The notes beneath the pieces are model-generated. The model saw only the letters and a program-made list of their open reading frames with translations. It did no database searches and was not told where the DNA came from. Shown one piece after another: positions 26,592 to 35,660 of a DNA stretch of 64,000 nt (the first letter of the stretch is position 1; the number at the start of each line of letters is the position of its first letter). A program made the position numbers and the translations under genes. This stretch comes from Blastomonas natatoria (GTDB taxonomy: Bacteria > Pseudomonadota > Alphaproteobacteria > Sphingomonadales > Sphingomonadaceae), in NCBI RefSeq assembly GCF_003201955.1, contig NZ_QJJM01000015.1:31670-95669 (forward strand), in the 5' to 3' direction.

Positions 26592-27390
26592 GACCGAGCG
26601 CCACCGCCGCCAACAGCAGGATCAACTGGCCAGTATAGGCCCCAAAGCCAAGGCAGTCGCCCGTGGTCCCGCCGATCCGACGTAGAAGCATGCCGCGAAG
26701 CCAGATGAGGAATATCCCGCCAGCAAGGACAGTAGCCAGAAGCGCACGCCCATCGAGAAAGGCGAAGGCCGCGAGCGCAGGAAAGGCAGTCATTGCGCCC
26801 ATCACCACCGTGCGCGCAGTCACCGCGTTGCCGATATCCTTGGCGAGCCCGGTTCCGGCGGGCGCAGGGGCGATTAGCGCCATTGCCGCCACCACTAGCG
26901 CCCGTGCAAAGCAGGCCGAAGCGACAATCGCAGCGGCTGTAAGCAGTGGGTCGTCTGCCACTGGCAGGCTCATCAGCAGCACCGCACGCAGGGCGACAGC
27001 AAGGCCAAGGCCTAGCGCGCCATAGCTACCGATGCGGCTGTCCTTCATGATCCGGCGCACGTCTTCGGTCGTGTAGCCGCCACCGAAGGCATCGCAGAAA
27101 TCAGCTACGGCGTCCTCATGGAACGCTCCGGTCAGCCGGGCCTCGATCATCAGCGCGATGATCACCGCGACCGCCAGCGGCAGGAACTGCGCAAGACCCA
27201 GCACTGCTCCCGCTGTCACCATTCCGATCAGCGTGCCCACCAGCGGAAACCAGCCCACGGCCCTGACGAGGCCCGCCTGCACCTGCGGCCCCTCGAGCCG
27301 ATCGAGCACGGGCACCGGCACACGGGTGAGGAATTGCAGCGCCAGCAACGGCGGCGCCCATGGCGGGACAGGCGAAGGCGCCGGGTTCAT
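26581..27390 (-). CDS. cobS: Adenosylcobinamide-GDP ribazoletransferase (cobalamin synthase)
   Basis: A full-length 269-residue CobS. FLTRVPVPV at the N-terminus, GWFPLVGTLIGM, the acidic TGAFHEDAVADFCDAFGGGYTTEDVRRIMKDSRIGSYGALGLGL region and the C-terminal GGTTGDCLGFGAYTGQLILLL are all family hallmarks. It is a polytopic inner-membrane enzyme. It overlaps cobT by 4 bases (ATGA). The acidic loop carries HEDAVADFCD where the left-end copy has HLDGLGDMAD, so the two paralogues are clearly diverged. Confidence 0.94.
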   Translation of the reverse strand: MNPAPSPVPPWAPPLLALQFLTRVPVPVLDRLEGPQVQAGLVRAVGWFPLVGTLIGMVTAGAVLGLAQFLPLAVAVIIALMIEARLTGAFHEDAVADFCDAFGGGYTTEDVRRIMKDSRIGSYGALGLGLAVALRAVLLMSLPVADDPLLTAAAIVASACFARALVVAAMALIAPAPAGTGLAKDIGNAVTARTVVMGAMTAFPALAAFAFLDGRALLATVLAGGIFLIWLRGMLLRRIGGTTGDCLGFGAYTGQLILLLAAVALGHGG

Positions 27391-28388
27391 CCCGTCACCT
27401 CGCTCAGCAAGGCGACCTTGCCGATCAGAGCTGCCGCGCTGTCGAGCAACGGCAGGGCGACCAGCGCTCCGCTGCCTTCGCCGAGCCGCATCTGCCAGTC
27501 GAGCAGCGGTGCAAGGCCAAGCTGCGCAAGTGCTGCCGCATGCCCCGGCTCTGCTGATTGGTGCGCGGCGATCATCATGGTTGCGGTGCCCGGGTAGAGC
27601 CGTTCTGCCACCAGCGCTGCGGCAGTTGCGACATAGCCATCGAGCAGCAAGGTCATGCGCCGGCGGGCACCTTCGGCGAAGCAGCCCGCCATGGCGATGA
27701 TTTCGAAACCAGCCACCTCGGCAATTGCCGCACGGGGATCGGCGCCAAGCATCATGACGGCGCGCGCGGCGGCGGCGGTCACGATCGCCCGCTTGCGCGC
27801 CAGAATCTCGTCATCCGCACCCGCGCCGCGCCCGGTCGCCGTGTCGCTGTCGGCACCGGCGAGCAGCATGGTGAGGCAAGCCGCAGTCGTCGTGTTTCCG
27901 ATGCCCATCTCGCCCAGCAGCAGCACAGCGACACCAGCATCAGCCGCTCGCCGCGCCGCCTTCTCACCCAGATCCCATGCAGCGGCAAATTGCTCTGCGG
28001 TCATGGCAGGGCCGTGCGCCAGCGAGCGTGTTCCGCCTGCGAGTATCTGCTGCGGGGGAAGGGCGGCTCCCGCCGGGGGAAAGGCTGCCCCGGCATCGAT
28101 CAGCTCAAGATCGCATTCATGCGCTGCCGCAAGCGCGCTGCTGGTCGCCTTGCCCGCAGCAATCGTCGCCATCATCGCCCCGGTAACAGCCTGCGGCCAT
28201 GCGGAGACTCCATCGGCCACCACGCCGTGATCGGCTGCGAACAGGATCAGGCGGCGCGGGTGCGTGACCGGGTCAAGCCGCTGCTGAATGCGCGCCAGAT
28301 CGGTCGCCAAGGCTTCCAACCGCCCCATGCTGCCCTGCGGCTTGGCAAGCGCATCAAGATGCGCGGCAATTGCCTGGTCGCTTAGCAT
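27387..28388 (-). CDS. cobT: Nicotinate-nucleotide:dimethylbenzimidazole phosphoribosyltransferase
   Basis: Activates dimethylbenzimidazole to alpha-ribazole phosphate. The 333-residue protein shows GSMGRLEALATDLARIQ near the N-terminus, LFAADHGVVADGVSAWPQAVT, and the catalytic-glutamate segment LLGEMGIGNTTTAACL around residues 170-185. The active-site signatures are intact. It lies 19 bases downstream of bluB, which makes its base substrate, and overlaps cobS. Confidence 0.95.
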   Translation of the reverse strand: MLSDQAIAAHLDALAKPQGSMGRLEALATDLARIQQRLDPVTHPRRLILFAADHGVVADGVSAWPQAVTGAMMATIAAGKATSSALAAAHECDLELIDAGAAFPPAGAALPPQQILAGGTRSLAHGPAMTAEQFAAAWDLGEKAARRAADAGVAVLLLGEMGIGNTTTAACLTMLLAGADSDTATGRGAGADDEILARKRAIVTAAAARAVMMLGADPRAAIAEVAGFEIIAMAGCFAEGARRRMTLLLDGYVATAAALVAERLYPGTATMMIAAHQSAEPGHAAALAQLGLAPLLDWQMRLGEGSGALVALPLLDSAAALIGKVALLSEVTG

Positions 28389-28407
28389 TGTGTTGCCCTT
28401 GCTCCAC

Positions 28408-29049
28408 TCACCGCTCGATCACCATGGCTTCTACGGCAAGTCGAGCTTGCCACCCCGTCGTGTGGAGCAGCGGCAGTTCGGCTTCGGTCTTCGGGTAACC
28501 GAGGCACAATATCCCGATAAAATGCCAATCAGCTGGAACGTCGAGCAGGACGGACACTGTCGCGGGATCGAGGATCGAGACCCAGCCTAGCCCAATCCCT
28601 TCGGCCCGCGCTGCCAGCCACAGCGTGTGGACGGCGCAGATGGTCGAATAGACCAACGCCTCGGGCATCGTCTGCCGGCCTAGACCCGCGCCTTCGGCGG
28701 GATCACGCACGCAGTAGATCGCGATGACCACCGGGCATTCGGCGAGGCCATGGAGTTTGAGCCGCTGATATTCAGCTCTTTCCGCAGCATCATATTTCTC
28801 GCCCGCGGCAATTTGCTCGGCTTCGACATGGGCGACGAGGGCGCGGCGGCGCTCGGCGGATCGGACCATCACGAAGCGCGAGGGCTGGCTGTTGCCGACC
28901 GAGGGCGCGCGGGCAGCCTGCGCGATCAGCTTGCCGAGCACCGTTTCGGGCAAAGGATCGCTGCGAAACGCGCGGACATCACGCCGCCAGGTCAGCAAAT
29001 TGGCGAGCTGCGCGCGAAAGGCATCGTCGAAATCGGGCGCCGCAGTCAT
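28408..29049 (-). CDS. bluB: 5,6-dimethylbenzimidazole synthase
   Basis: Flavin-destructase of the nitroreductase fold that converts FMNH2 and O2 into dimethylbenzimidazole, the lower ligand of cobalamin. The 213-residue protein has the BluB features [28 protein letters not shown] and [12 protein letters not shown]. Its presence suggests that the cell can make its own lower ligand aerobically. It overlaps cobQ by 4 bases. Confidence 0.93.
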   Translation of the reverse strand: MTAAPDFDDAFRAQLANLLTWRRDVRAFRSDPLPETVLGKLIAQAARAPSVGNSQPSRFVMVRSAERRRALVAHVEAEQIAAGEKYDAAERAEYQRLKLHGLAECPVVIAIYCVRDPAEGAGLGRQTMPEALVYSTICAVHTLWLAARAEGIGLGWVSILDPATVSVLLDVPADWHFIGILCLGYPKTEAELPLLHTTGWQARLAVEAMVIER

Positions 29050-30497
29050 GTCAGCCCCGCGACCCGGGCCAGCGCGGCGATATCGAGATGCCGCTCCAGG
29101 GCTTCGGCCAATTCGTCGAGCGCTTCATCCACCCGCACCGCATGATCAACCGCGTCTGACCCTGCGCCAAGCCGCTCGAGCCAGACGGCGCGCTGCGCGG
29201 GATGATCGAACAGGCCGTGGACATAGCAGCCGGCAATCCGGCCGCAGGCGCTGACCGCGCCGTCGGTCCGTCCATCGTGCAGTCGCAGCAATGGCGGCGC
29301 CGTTCGGCCGGTTATGCCGCAATGGATTTCGTAGCCGCGGAAGGCCGCGCCTTCGGCAAGGCTGACGCCGGTGGCTTCGGCGAGGCGCTTGTGCGGGGCG
29401 AGGCAGGTGGTGACCGGCAAATAGCCAAGGCCCTCAACCTCGCCCGGCGGCCCTTCGATCCCGTCAGGATCGGCGATCTGCGTGCCCAGCATCTGATAGC
29501 CCCCGCAAATTCCCAGCACCTGCCCGCCGCGCCTGATATGACCGGCCAGGTCAATATCCCAGCCCTGCGCCCGCAAGAATGCAAGGTCGGCGATGGTGGC
29601 CTTGGTACCGGGCAAAATCACAAGGCGGGCTTCGGCAGGCAGGGGCTCGCCGGGAGGCACCATCACCAACCGCACTTCGGGTTCGGCCGCCAGCGCGTCG
29701 AAATCGTCGAAATTCGCGATGCGGGAGAGCATCGGCACCGCGATCACGATCGATCCGCCGCTCACCGCCTGCCGGTCCAACACTACGGCGTCTTCCGCCG
29801 GAAGCCGCTGCGCCGCATCGATCCAAGGTACCACCCCGAGCCCGCGCCAACCCGACAGCTGTTCCGTCATAAGGTAGCCGTCCTCGAATAGCGCCGGATC
29901 GCCGCGAAAGCGGTTGATGATGAACCCGTGGATCATCGCGGCATCATCGGAATCGAGCACCGCGCGCGTTCCCGCAATCGCGGCGATCACGCCGCCGCGA
30001 TCAATGTCTCCCACCAGAACGACAGGCACATCGGCGGCGCGGGCAAAGCCCATGTTGGCAATGTCGCCGCGCCGCAGATTGATCTCGGCCGGGCTGCCCG
30101 CGCCTTCGATCAGCACCAGATCGGCCTGCGCAGCCAAACGCTGATAGCTGTCGAGTACGGCTTCCAGCCAGCGCGCTTTTTCTGCCTGATAGCCGCCAGC
30201 GCTACGGGTGCCCTGCATTTGGCCCTGAATGACAATCTGCGATGTCCGATCCGATTGCGGCTTGATGAGCACCGGGTTCATGTCGCTGTGCAGTGGCACG
30301 CGCGCGGCCAAGGCCTGCACGGCCTGCGCACGGCCAATCTCCCCGCCATCGCTGGTGACGGCTGCATTGTTCGACATGTTCTGCGGCTTGAACGGCATAA
30401 CCGTGAGACCGCGATTGGCAAACAGACGGCAGAGCCCCGCGACCAGCACCGATTTACCGACATCAGAGCCGGTGCCTTGCAACATCAGCGCAGCCAT
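29046..30497 (-). CDS. cobQ: Cobyric acid synthase (second copy)
   Basis: A 483-residue CobQ with N-terminal [50 protein letters not shown] and the glutamine amidotransferase cysteine in [12 protein letters not shown]. The ATG at 30497 ([10 protein letters not shown]) was chosen for its family-like start; an upstream codon at 30545 would run further into cbiB. It overlaps cbiB by 13 bases. The left-end cobQ aligns almost throughout but with many substitutions, so the copies have separate histories. Confidence 0.94.
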   Translation of the reverse strand: MAALMLQGTGSDVGKSVLVAGLCRLFANRGLTVMPFKPQNMSNNAAVTSDGGEIGRAQAVQALAARVPLHSDMNPVLIKPQSDRTSQIVIQGQMQGTRSAGGYQAEKARWLEAVLDSYQRLAAQADLVLIEGAGSPAEINLRRGDIANMGFARAADVPVVLVGDIDRGGVIAAIAGTRAVLDSDDAAMIHGFIINRFRGDPALFEDGYLMTEQLSGWRGLGVVPWIDAAQRLPAEDAVVLDRQAVSGGSIVIAVPMLSRIANFDDFDALAAEPEVRLVMVPPGEPLPAEARLVILPGTKATIADLAFLRAQGWDIDLAGHIRRGGQVLGICGGYQMLGTQIADPDGIEGPPGEVEGLGYLPVTTCLAPHKRLAEATGVSLAEGAAFRGYEIHCGITGRTAPPLLRLHDGRTDGAVSACGRIAGCYVHGLFDHPAQRAVWLERLGAGSDAVDHAVRVDEALDELAEALERHLDIAALARVAGLT

Positions 30498-31435
30498 AAA
30501 ATTACTCCCGCTACGATGGCTGCCAAAGCCCACAACAGTCGGCAAGCACGCCGCCAGATCACGAGCGCGCGGGTAAGATCACGGGCATCGGGGCGCGGGC
30601 CATCTCCCATAGTTGCTCGCAGCACCGGTTCACCGTCATAGCTTACCGGCCCGCCCAATTGCCGCCCGAGCGCGCCGGCCATGGCCGCCTCGGGCCATCC
30701 CGCATTGGGCGAGGCATGGCCGCGCGCATCGCGCTGCATCACGTGCCAGCCCGTGCGCCAGCCCCGGCCCGCGGCCAGCACCAGCAGCGCGCCGGAAAGG
30801 CGCGCGGGAAGATAGTTGAGCGCATCGTCAGCCCGCGCGCTCGCCCATCCAAAATGGCGATGGCGCGCGTCGCGATGCCCGACCATCGAGTCTGCCGTGT
30901 TGATCGCCTTTGCCGCCGCCAGCCCGGGCAGGCCTGCCAGCGCAAGCCAGCAGGCCGGCGTCACGATCCCGTCGCCAAAGCTCTCGGCGAGGCTTTCGAT
31001 CGCCGCGGTGGCGATCCCGGCCTCGTCCAGCCCGGCGACATCGCGCCCGACGATCATGCCGACGGCAATGCGCGCGGTCTCCAGATCACCGGCTGCGAGC
31101 GGCACGGCCACGGCCTCGACATGATCGGCGAGGCTGCGCTGGGCAAGGCCGGTGGTCGCCGCCAACACCAGCATCGGCCAAAGCCACATGGACTGGAGAA
31201 GCGCATGCTGAACCAATGCCGCCGTGCCAACGCTTACCGCAACCAACAGCGGAAGCATGGCAGCGCCCATGATCCGCTGGCGGCGCGGTGAACCGCGGTT
31301 CCAGCGGCGGTCCAGCGCGCCAATCAGCGCCCCCATCCACATCACCGGATGGCCGACCCGCGCCAGCATCCAGCGCGGGTAGCCCCAGGCCCATTCGGCC
31401 AGCAAAGCGGCAGGCAAAATCAGCGTACCGCTCAT
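30485..31435 (-). CDS. cbiB: Adenosylcobinamide-phosphate synthase (second copy)
   Basis: A 316-residue CbiB with [24 protein letters not shown] [39 protein letters not shown] and [18 protein letters not shown]. The ATG at 31435 shares its A with the TGA of the ABC ATPase gene (TGATG); an ATG two codons earlier at 31441 is also possible. It is a membrane enzyme of the same operon and a paralogue of the gene at 1631-2584. Confidence 0.93.
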   Translation of the reverse strand: MSGTLILPAALLAEWAWGYPRWMLARVGHPVMWMGALIGALDRRWNRGSPRRQRIMGAAMLPLLVAVSVGTAALVQHALLQSMWLWPMLVLAATTGLAQRSLADHVEAVAVPLAAGDLETARIAVGMIVGRDVAGLDEAGIATAAIESLAESFGDGIVTPACWLALAGLPGLAAAKAINTADSMVGHRDARHRHFGWASARADDALNYLPARLSGALLVLAAGRGWRTGWHVMQRDARGHASPNAGWPEAAMAGALGRQLGGPVSYDGEPVLRATMGDGPRPDARDLTRALVIWRRACRLLWALAAIVAGVILWLR

Positions 31436-32223
31436 CAACATGGCCCGCTCAGCACCAGACCGGGCGAGCCATCGGCGAGGGTCACGGCGTGGCTCGCCAC
31501 ACCATAAACGGCGGCGATGCGCTCTGGCGTCAGCACGGTAGCGGGCTCGCCGTCGGCGACAATCCGCCCGCTGTCCATCATGACCACGCGGTCGGCTACT
31601 CGGATGGCATGAGCCAGATCATGCAGCACGAGCACCACGCCAGCGCCACTTGTCGTCACCCGGCGCATCAGCGCGAGGCTATCGAACTGGTGGCGCGGAT
31701 CGAGGTTGGCGAGCGGCTCGTCCGCCAGCAAGAATTCGGGCTGCCCCGCCAGCACCCGCGCTAGCAGCGCCCGCGCTCGCTCACCGCCCGACAAGGTGCC
31801 CACTACACGCGAAGCGAATTGCGCCGTGTCGGTCGCTTCTAGTGCATCGGCCATCGCCGTAAGGTCGGCTGCGCTTTGCCCCCAGCGGCCCTGATGGGGC
31901 AGGCGGCCGAGACTGACGAGGGTGGCGACATCAATGTCCCAGTTTACCTCAGCAACCTGCGGCAGGAAGCCAATCCGCTGCCCGCGTTCGCGCGCCGAAA
32001 CGCGGGTCAGCGAAACCTCGCCCAGCGTTATCGCGCCGCTATCCGGCGCGCGCAGTCCGGCGAGGCACGCGAGAAGCGTTGATTTGCCTGCTCCGTTGGG
32101 GCCGATGATTGCCGTGATCTCTCCACGTCGTAGCGCAAGACTTGCATTGCTCAGCACGGCTTTGCGCGCATTGGCTGCGCCGAGGGTGACAGACACATCA
32201 CGCGCTTCGAGCACCGCTGTCAT
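31435..32223 (-). CDS. btuD: ABC transporter ATPase, vitamin B12 importer
   Basis: A 262-residue FecE/BtuD-type ATPase. Walker A GPNGAGKSTLLA (about residues 40-51), the signature LSGGERARALLARVLAG, Walker B EFLLADEPLANLD and the switch histidine in VLHDLAHA are intact. It powers corrinoid uptake with BtuC and BtuF, encoded immediately upstream. It overlaps btuC by 4 bases. Confidence 0.92.
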   Translation of the reverse strand: MTAVLEARDVSVTLGAANARKAVLSNASLALRRGEITAIIGPNGAGKSTLLACLAGLRAPDSGAITLGEVSLTRVSARERGQRIGFLPQVAEVNWDIDVATLVSLGRLPHQGRWGQSAADLTAMADALEATDTAQFASRVVGTLSGGERARALLARVLAGQPEFLLADEPLANLDPRHQFDSLALMRRVTTSGAGVVLVLHDLAHAIRVADRVVMMDSGRIVADGEPATVLTPERIAAVYGVASHAVTLADGSPGLVLSGPC

Positions 32224-33197
32224 CCGATCTGCCGCCGCATCTTGAGGAGCAGCGCGAGGAAAAACGGCGCCCCCAGCAGCGACATGGCGATGCCAAGCCG
32301 CAATTCGCTCACCGTCGGGGCGGCGCGCACCGCGCTGTCTGCTACCAGCAGCAGCAAGGCTCCTGCCAAGGCCGAGGGCAGCAGCACCGCGCTTGGCCGC
32401 CGATTGGTGAGCGGGCGGATAAGGTGCGGCACGATCAGCCCGACAAAGCCGATGATCCCCGAAGCCGCAACGCTCGCGCCCACGACAAGCCCGATGCCGA
32501 TGACGATCTGCGCTTGCAGCACAGCGGGCCGCATCCCCAGCGTGCGCGCTGCAGCCTCGCCAAGGGTGAGGGCATCAAGCGCGCGGCCTGCACTGGCAAT
32601 CACCGCCATCCCCACCACGATCAACGGCGCAGCCAGCATTACATCGTCCCAGCTGCGATCGGTCAGAGCTCCCATCAACCAGTTTATGATTTGCCCGGTC
32701 GCAAAGGGTGTGGGGGCAAGGCTGATGACCAGCGCGGTCAGAGCCCCCGCCAGCGAGGAGATAACAACTCCGGCCAGCGTGAAAACGATCACGCTGCCGC
32801 TTTGCCCGGCGATGGCGGACAGCAGCAACACCGCCAGTGCCGCTCCCGCCAGTGCAAAGCCCGACAGGACCATCGGCGTCGCCGCAAGGCCGAAGAAGAT
32901 CGAGATGACCGCGCCCAATGCCGCCGTCGCCGACACGCCAAAAAGCCCCGGGTCGGCGAGGGGATTGCGCAGATAGCCTTGCATGGCCGCACCCGCCATT
33001 CCGAGTCCGCAACCGATCAGCAGTGCGAGCACAACACGCGGCAGGCGCAATTCGACGATGATTGGCCAGCGATCGTCGCCTGCGAAGAGCTCGGCAGGAG
33101 CAATCCAAACCTTGCCCGCCAAGATTGACAGGCCGGAGACAAGCACAAGCGCGACCAACAGCGCGGGAATGAGCAAGGGCAACCGCTGCGCTTTCAC
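32220..33197 (-). CDS. btuC: ABC transporter permease, FecCD/BtuC family
   Basis: A 325-residue, roughly ten-helix permease of the FecCD family. It has ELRLPRVVLALLIGCGLGMAGAAMQGYLRNPLADPGLFGVSATAALGAV and the coupling segment GFVGLIVPHLIRPLTNRR. Operon position next to btuF and btuD and downstream of btuB indicates corrinoid rather than siderophore transport. It overlaps btuF by 4 bases. Confidence 0.92.
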   Translation of the reverse strand: MKAQRLPLLIPALLVALVLVSGLSILAGKVWIAPAELFAGDDRWPIIVELRLPRVVLALLIGCGLGMAGAAMQGYLRNPLADPGLFGVSATAALGAVISIFFGLAATPMVLSGFALAGAALAVLLLSAIAGQSGSVIVFTLAGVVISSLAGALTALVISLAPTPFATGQIINWLMGALTDRSWDDVMLAAPLIVVGMAVIASAGRALDALTLGEAAARTLGMRPAVLQAQIVIGIGLVVGASVAASGIIGFVGLIVPHLIRPLTNRRPSAVLLPSALAGALLLLVADSAVRAAPTVSELRLGIAMSLLGAPFFLALLLKMRRQIG

Positions 33198-34030
33198 AGG
33201 TTGGCCCTCACCTCTGAAAGGCGATTCAGCGCCCGAATCATCACCGGACCTGCACAGCTCAGCAGCCGCTCGTCGAACTGCGCGCGAACCATCCTGTCAT
33301 CGAAACGGCGCAGCACCCTGTGACCGGTCATGCGGTCGCCCGCAATCCCATCGGTCAGCAGCAGGCGCGGAGGGCGGGCGGCAAGATGTTCCAGCGGGAG
33401 GACATCCCACCGCTTGAGGCCATATTGCGCGCTCATGTTGCGAAATCCGGCAATGCTGAGCAGTTCGTTAGCAAGCGTACTCTCGCCCGGCACCAGCCCG
33501 CTGCCTTGCCAGATCAGCGCAGGCACGGGAGCGCCGCGCCCTCGCGCGCTGGCCTGCGCGCGGGCCACAGCCTGCTCGATCCGCCGCACCAGAGCTTCGC
33601 CGCGCGCAGGCTGGCCCGCAGCGGCGGCAACGCCCCGAACCTGTGCGATGGACTCGGCGACGCTTTCAGGCACCGTGAAAGTCTGTACGGGCACCTTCAG
33701 GCGCTTGAGCGCCGCAAGTGTCGAGGGCGAGACATGCGCGCCCGCCAGCACGATATCGGGCCGTAAGGCGATGACTTCTTCGGCAGTTCCCGACGTCGCG
33801 GCAAAGCGGCGAGCCGTTGCCAACGGGATCGATGTTGCTCGCGCGTCTTGGGAATAATGACTGATCGCCAGAATCTGTTCCGGTCCCGCTACCTCGACCA
33901 GCACCGCATCAATGCAGGGGTTGATCGAGACAATCCGCCGAGGCGCAGCCGCCAGCGGATGGGCGACAAGCTGGCTGAGGGCCAGCGCCAAGGCAGCCCA
34001 AAGGCCGCAAAGGGCGCGCAGCCAGGTCAA
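33194..34030 (-). CDS. btuF: Periplasmic corrinoid-binding protein
   Basis: A 278-residue substrate-binding protein of the BtuF/FhuD helical-backbone class with a cleavable signal (about residues 1-28, ending HPLAAA). RRIVSINPCIDAVL, EEVIALRPDIVLAGAHVSPSTLAALKRLKVPV and a late LLLTDGI fit the family. It captures corrinoids in the periplasm for BtuCD. It overlaps cobO by 4 bases. Confidence 0.88.
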   Translation of the reverse strand: MTWLRALCGLWAALALALSQLVAHPLAAAPRRIVSINPCIDAVLVEVAGPEQILAISHYSQDARATSIPLATARRFAATSGTAEEVIALRPDIVLAGAHVSPSTLAALKRLKVPVQTFTVPESVAESIAQVRGVAAAAGQPARGEALVRRIEQAVARAQASARGRGAPVPALIWQGSGLVPGESTLANELLSIAGFRNMSAQYGLKRWDVLPLEHLAARPPRLLLTDGIAGDRMTGHRVLRRFDDRMVRAQFDERLLSCAGPVMIRALNRLSEVRANL

Positions 34031-34638
34031 TATTCGACGCCTTTTTGCGCCTTGAAGCCGGCCTTGAAGGGATGCTTCACTTCGGCAAATTCGGTCACCA
34101 AATCGGCCAGCTCGAGCAATTCCGGTTTAGCGCTGCGCCCGGTGATGCAGATATGCGTGGTGAGCGGGCGGTCCTTGAGGAAGGCGATCACCTCGTCGGC
34201 GGGCAAGGTATCGTCGCGCATCACGATGTTGAGTTCATCAAGCACCACGAAATCATAGGCCGGATCGAGGATCAATTGCTTGGAGCGTTCCCATGCCGCG
34301 CGTGCGGCCGCGATGTCGAGTGCGCGGTCCTGCGTGTCCCAGGTAAAGCCTTCGCCCATCACCTCGTAGGTAACCAGATCGGGATTGGCCTCGAAGAAAT
34401 TGCGCTCGCCGGTTTCCCACTTGCCTTTGACATATTGCACGATCCCCACCTTCATCCCCCAGCCAAGGCTGCGGACCACCATGCCGAAGGCAGAGCTCGA
34501 CTTGCCCTTGCCGTTGCCGGTGTGGACGATCAGCAGCCCGCGTTCGAGCGTGCGGCGCGCCTGCATCCGCTCGCGCGCGGCCTGCACCCGCTTCATGCGT
34601 TCATTGTGGCGGGTATAGTCTGGGGTGTCGTCGGTCAT
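34027..34638 (-). CDS. cobO: Corrinoid adenosyltransferase (CobO/CobA type)
   Basis: Transfers adenosine from ATP to the cobalt of reduced corrinoids. The 203-residue protein has the P-loop HTGNGKGKSSSAFGM around residues 35-49, LGWGMKVGIVQYVKG and YDFVVLDELNIVMRDD. Imported cobamides and precursors need this step before CobQ and CbiB can use them. It overlaps cobD by 4 bases. Confidence 0.94.
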   Translation of the reverse strand: MTDDTPDYTRHNERMKRVQAARERMQARRTLERGLLIVHTGNGKGKSSSAFGMVVRSLGWGMKVGIVQYVKGKWETGERNFFEANPDLVTYEVMGEGFTWDTQDRALDIAAARAAWERSKQLILDPAYDFVVLDELNIVMRDDTLPADEVIAFLKDRPLTTHICITGRSAKPELLELADLVTEFAEVKHPFKAGFKAQKGVEY

Positions 34639-35654
34639 GAGTTGCTCCAGTCGGCAAGCGCTCGTGCGAGGTGCCGGGTTGTGATCGCATCTTCAGGCAG
34701 TCCGATGCGAAGCCGCGCCGGATCATCAGCGAACGGGCGGGTCAGGATTGCGTGCTGAGCCAAATGGTCAAACAGGGCCCAACCGTTGGCGGCCACGCAA
34801 GTGCGGAAAAAAGGCGTGCTTGCGGTGATCGCCAGCCCGGCAGCGGAGAGCACACGATCAAGGCGCTCGCCGCCTTCAGCGAGCCGCCGCCGCTGCAAAG
34901 ATTGCCACGAAGTGTTGCGGTAGAACGCAATCCCAGTTGCTACGGCCGGTCCCGAGATCGGCCAATCGCCCAAAAGGCGGCGCAAGTGTGCTGCGATAGC
35001 GGGCGGGGCAATAACAAAGCCCAACCGCAGACCGGCCAACCCGGCAAACTTTCCGAATGAACGCAAAATTATAAGGTTCGGCCATCCGCGCGCAGCAAGG
35101 CTGAGATCTGGATCAGCATCGGCAAAAGCCTCATCCACAATCAGCCAGCCTCGGCATGCAGCGAGCCTTTTGGCGATGCTCTGCAGTATGTGCTCGGCAA
35201 TTATCTCTCCTCCAGGATTGCCGGGGCGGGCCAGCACCATCGCATCGCAACTTGCGGCTGCTGCTATCAGCTCGTCGGGATTGCTCGCCAGCGTCTGACA
35301 GGGGTTCGGCCACATCGCTGTGTGGCCGCTATAGCCGGGGACCACTGCTGCGGGGCGCTGCGCGTTCAGCATTTGACCGATCAGACGGAGACCGAGGTCG
35401 CTGCCGGGCACCGCCATCGTCGCTGCCGGATCACTGCCGAAGCACTCGGCTGCACGGGTCTCCAGCAGCGCCAAATCATCGGGTGAGGGGAGGCGGGTCA
35501 AGGCCTCCCGAGGAATATCGACCGGAAAGGCCCAAGGGCTGATGCCGGTCGACAGATCCAGCCAATCCGGGCCGCCGAACAGTGCGCGCGCCAAATCGAT
35601 CCGTCCGCCATGGACAGCGAAGGGAGCAATCTTGGCGTGCAGCTGGTCGGTCAT
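34635..35654 (-). CDS. cobD: L-threonine-O-3-phosphate decarboxylase-type PLP enzyme (second copy)
   Basis: A 339-residue fold-type I PLP enzyme with WLDLSTGISPWAFP, LARPGNPGGE, WLIVDEAFADADPD and the cofactor lysine in LRSFGKFAGLAGLRLGF. It supplies the aminopropanol arm. The left-end copy (649-1638) is homologous with the same motif order. It begins 6 bases after btuB. Confidence 0.9.
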   Translation of the reverse strand: MTDQLHAKIAPFAVHGGRIDLARALFGGPDWLDLSTGISPWAFPVDIPREALTRLPSPDDLALLETRAAECFGSDPAATMAVPGSDLGLRLIGQMLNAQRPAAVVPGYSGHTAMWPNPCQTLASNPDELIAAAASCDAMVLARPGNPGGEIIAEHILQSIAKRLAACRGWLIVDEAFADADPDLSLAARGWPNLIILRSFGKFAGLAGLRLGFVIAPPAIAAHLRRLLGDWPISGPAVATGIAFYRNTSWQSLQRRRLAEGGERLDRVLSAAGLAITASTPFFRTCVAANGWALFDHLAQHAILTRPFADDPARLRIGLPEDAITTRHLARALADWSNS

Positions 35655-35660
35655 CGGCGG